Shown: one piece after another, positions 62,957 through 64,000 of the stretch
How the letters are laid out: each line of letters begins with the position of its first letter
Position numbering within the stretch: position 1 is the first letter of the stretch
Position numbers and translations under genes: made by a program
Assembly (NCBI RefSeq): GCF_000482365.1
Contig: NZ_AXVC01000021.1
Span: 51,764-115,763, forward strand
Direction of reading: 5' to 3'
DNA: 64,000 nucleotides
Origin: Porphyromonas uenonis DSM 23387 = JCM 13868
GTDB lineage: Bacteria > Bacteroidota > Bacteroidia > Bacteroidales > Porphyromonadaceae
The notes under the pieces: generated by a model
Seen by the model: the letters and a program-made list of their open reading frames with translations, nothing else
Told to the model about the DNA's origin: nothing
The model's database searches: none

Positions 62957-64000
62957 ATGAAACAGAAACTACTACATCAATCACTCATCGTGACACTCGT
63001 CACGATGCTCTTAGCGCTCGCCGGCTCGTCAGCCTCAGCACAGACGAAGTACAACTTCTCTATAGCAGGTGTGGAGGTCACTTCCGCCAACTGCTCTGAT
63101 CTCTCTAACATTCCTGGCGTCACAGGCGAGGTGACCTACGACCCCGACACCAAGACGCTTACGCTCAATAATGCAACTATCAACGGCGGTGACAAGGATG
63201 GCATTAGCTCATCCGCATACATAAATTGTGTTGTGAAGGGCGATGTAAACGTCACTAGCGATAAAGGTGATGCCCTCTTCTTCTACAACGAGGCAACTAT
63301 CTTTGGAGGGGGAAAGCTCACAGCTAGCTCTAATGACGGGGCGGGTATTGGTGTGATGGGAGAACTAACCATTGAAGACTGCTCTGTCGTTGCTAGTGGT
63401 AAACAGGGATTCTGCGCTCGTGATGCCTACCTGAACGAGTCGCTCATAATCAATAATGCCTTCGTCACGGCAAAGGGGGCCGAAGGTTCTATCTATGGCT
63501 TCACAAACTTCACCCTCGAGGGGTGCAAGATCACGAAACCCGCAGGGGCTGTCTGGAATGACAGCGAGCACGCCGTTTGCGATGCCTCGGGCAACGTCAT
63601 CACCGACGAAGTGGTCATCACACCACCTGTAAAGGAGTACGATCTCTGGATAGACGGCGTGAGGGTCACCTCGGCGAACTGCTCCGACCTCACCTTCATC
63701 CCTGGCGTCTATGGCAATGTCAGCTACGACCCCACCACCAAGACGCTCACCCTCGAGGATGCCTCCATCGAGGGAAGAGCACAACTTCAAGGTATACAGT
63801 CAAGAGAAGAGCTGACTTGTGTCGTCAAGGGGAAGGTCTCCATCACTTCTAATAGTAATTCGTGCGCAATGGAGCTCTATGGGGATGTCATTATAAAAGG
63901 GAATGGACAGCTCACTCTAAAGTCTTCAAAAAGCAATGGTATCTATACTGTGGCTGATCTACTTATTGAGGGTTGTACAGTCTATGCCGAAGGCAAATGG
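62957..64000 (+). CDS. Secreted repeat protein, 3' truncated by window edge
   Basis: Open from ATG 62957 to the end (348 codons so far). It has a signal peptide (MKQKLLHQSLIVTLVTMLLALAGSSASA-Q, cut near residue 29). The mature part holds tandem repeats of ~196 residues: repeat 1 from residue 32 (YNFSIAGVEVTSANCSDL, IPGVTGEVTYDPDTKTLTL) and repeat 2 from 228 (YDLWIDGVRVTSANCSDL, IPGVYGNVSYDPTTKTLTL). Each is followed by short beta-turn units (LTIEDCSVVASGKQG, LTLKSSKSNGIYTVADLLIEG) that look like a parallel beta-helix. I know similar YDLWVxGxxVT repeats in surface proteins of Bacteroidota and Firmicutes, but not a defined function. Cysteines are unusually regular for a secreted protein. Confidence 0.8.
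   Translation, partial: MKQKLLHQSLIVTLVTMLLALAGSSASAQTKYNFSIAGVEVTSANCSDLSNIPGVTGEVTYDPDTKTLTLNNATINGGDKDGISSSAYINCVVKGDVNVTSDKGDALFFYNEATIFGGGKLTASSNDGAGIGVMGELTIEDCSVVASGKQGFCARDAYLNESLIINNAFVTAKGAEGSIYGFTNFTLEGCKITKPAGAVWNDSEHAVCDASGNVITDEVVITPPVKEYDLWIDGVRVTSANCSDLTFIPGVYGNVSYDPTTKTLTLEDASIEGRAQLQGIQSREELTCVVKGKVSITSNSNSCAMELYGDVIIKGNGQLTLKSSKSNGIYTVADLLIEGCTVYAEGKW

Overview
The window looks like a chromosomal segment of a Bacteroidota species, most likely a Porphyromonas. The evidence is: Bacteroidota-type promoters (TAnnTTTG at -7, often TTTG or TTG about 20 bp upstream); a short primary sigma factor of 286 residues; a fimbrial locus of the Mfa/FimA type V pilus kind ending in a large protein with a type IX secretion (T9SS)-like C-terminus; class III fructose-bisphosphatase; ResB/CcsA-type cytochrome c maturation; and many SCxx-type lipoproteins. 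Kbl (threonine), SdaA (serine), AspA (aspartate) and an arginine-deiminase-fold protein suggest amino-acid catabolism, as expected for an asaccharolytic anaerobe. The species is inferred from remembered families, not from a search.

Layout: 1-12.4 kb is mostly housekeeping (kbl, pdxB, TPR protein-uvrB, folB, CDF transporter-sdaA, rfbA, envelope lipoproteins, a dihydroorotate-dehydrogenase-like protein). 12.4-20.1 kb has tRNA-Phe, a secreted phosphoesterase, an ECF sigma/anti-sigma/Spy-like trio, tRNA-Pro, a flippase-like protein, three lipoproteins and aspA. 20.7-25.5 kb is a cobalamin-riboswitch operon: exported CbiK-like chelatase, TonB receptor and DUF4374-like lipoprotein. 26.3-37.4 kb is the fimbrial locus: two tandem Mfa1-like subunits, an Mfa2-like anchor, an accessory lipoprotein and a 1567-residue T9SS-like protein. 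37.6-46.2 kb holds dgt, radA, the deiminase-fold protein, rsmA, alkaline phosphatase, a DMT transporter and rpoD. 46.7-52.9 kb holds PBP1A, fbp and an XRE-ImmA/PIN pair that resembles a toxin-antitoxin or defence module. 53.5-61.6 kb looks like one operon: porin-like barrel, imelysin, two di-haem cytochromes and a ResB-CcsA fusion, which together could form a metal or redox uptake system with its own haem c maturation factor. The right edge carries the start of a secreted repeat protein that runs out of the window.

The most unusual property is the density and variety of intergenic repeats. (A) A 175-bp MITE-like element is present three times, plus one 27-bp solo hairpin. All have the same 12-bp or 10-bp inverted ends and perfect or near-perfect 5-bp flanking duplications. 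(B) Long inverted repeats built on GGACGCACG have arms that co-vary between loci. (C) Cassettes combine 7-bp TTAGAG-type runs with 9-bp ATCGGANCT-type runs. (D/E) Arrays of short TTCC...GGAA palindromes include a ~200-bp block present twice in opposite orientation. The repeats sit almost only between genes, often right at stop codons. One MITE lies in the probable 5' leader of rpoD. Both major fimbrial genes and the right-edge secreted protein share upstream direct repeats spaced 21 bp apart, which could be sites for a common activator. No rRNA, CRISPR array, prophage or intact transposase gene was seen.
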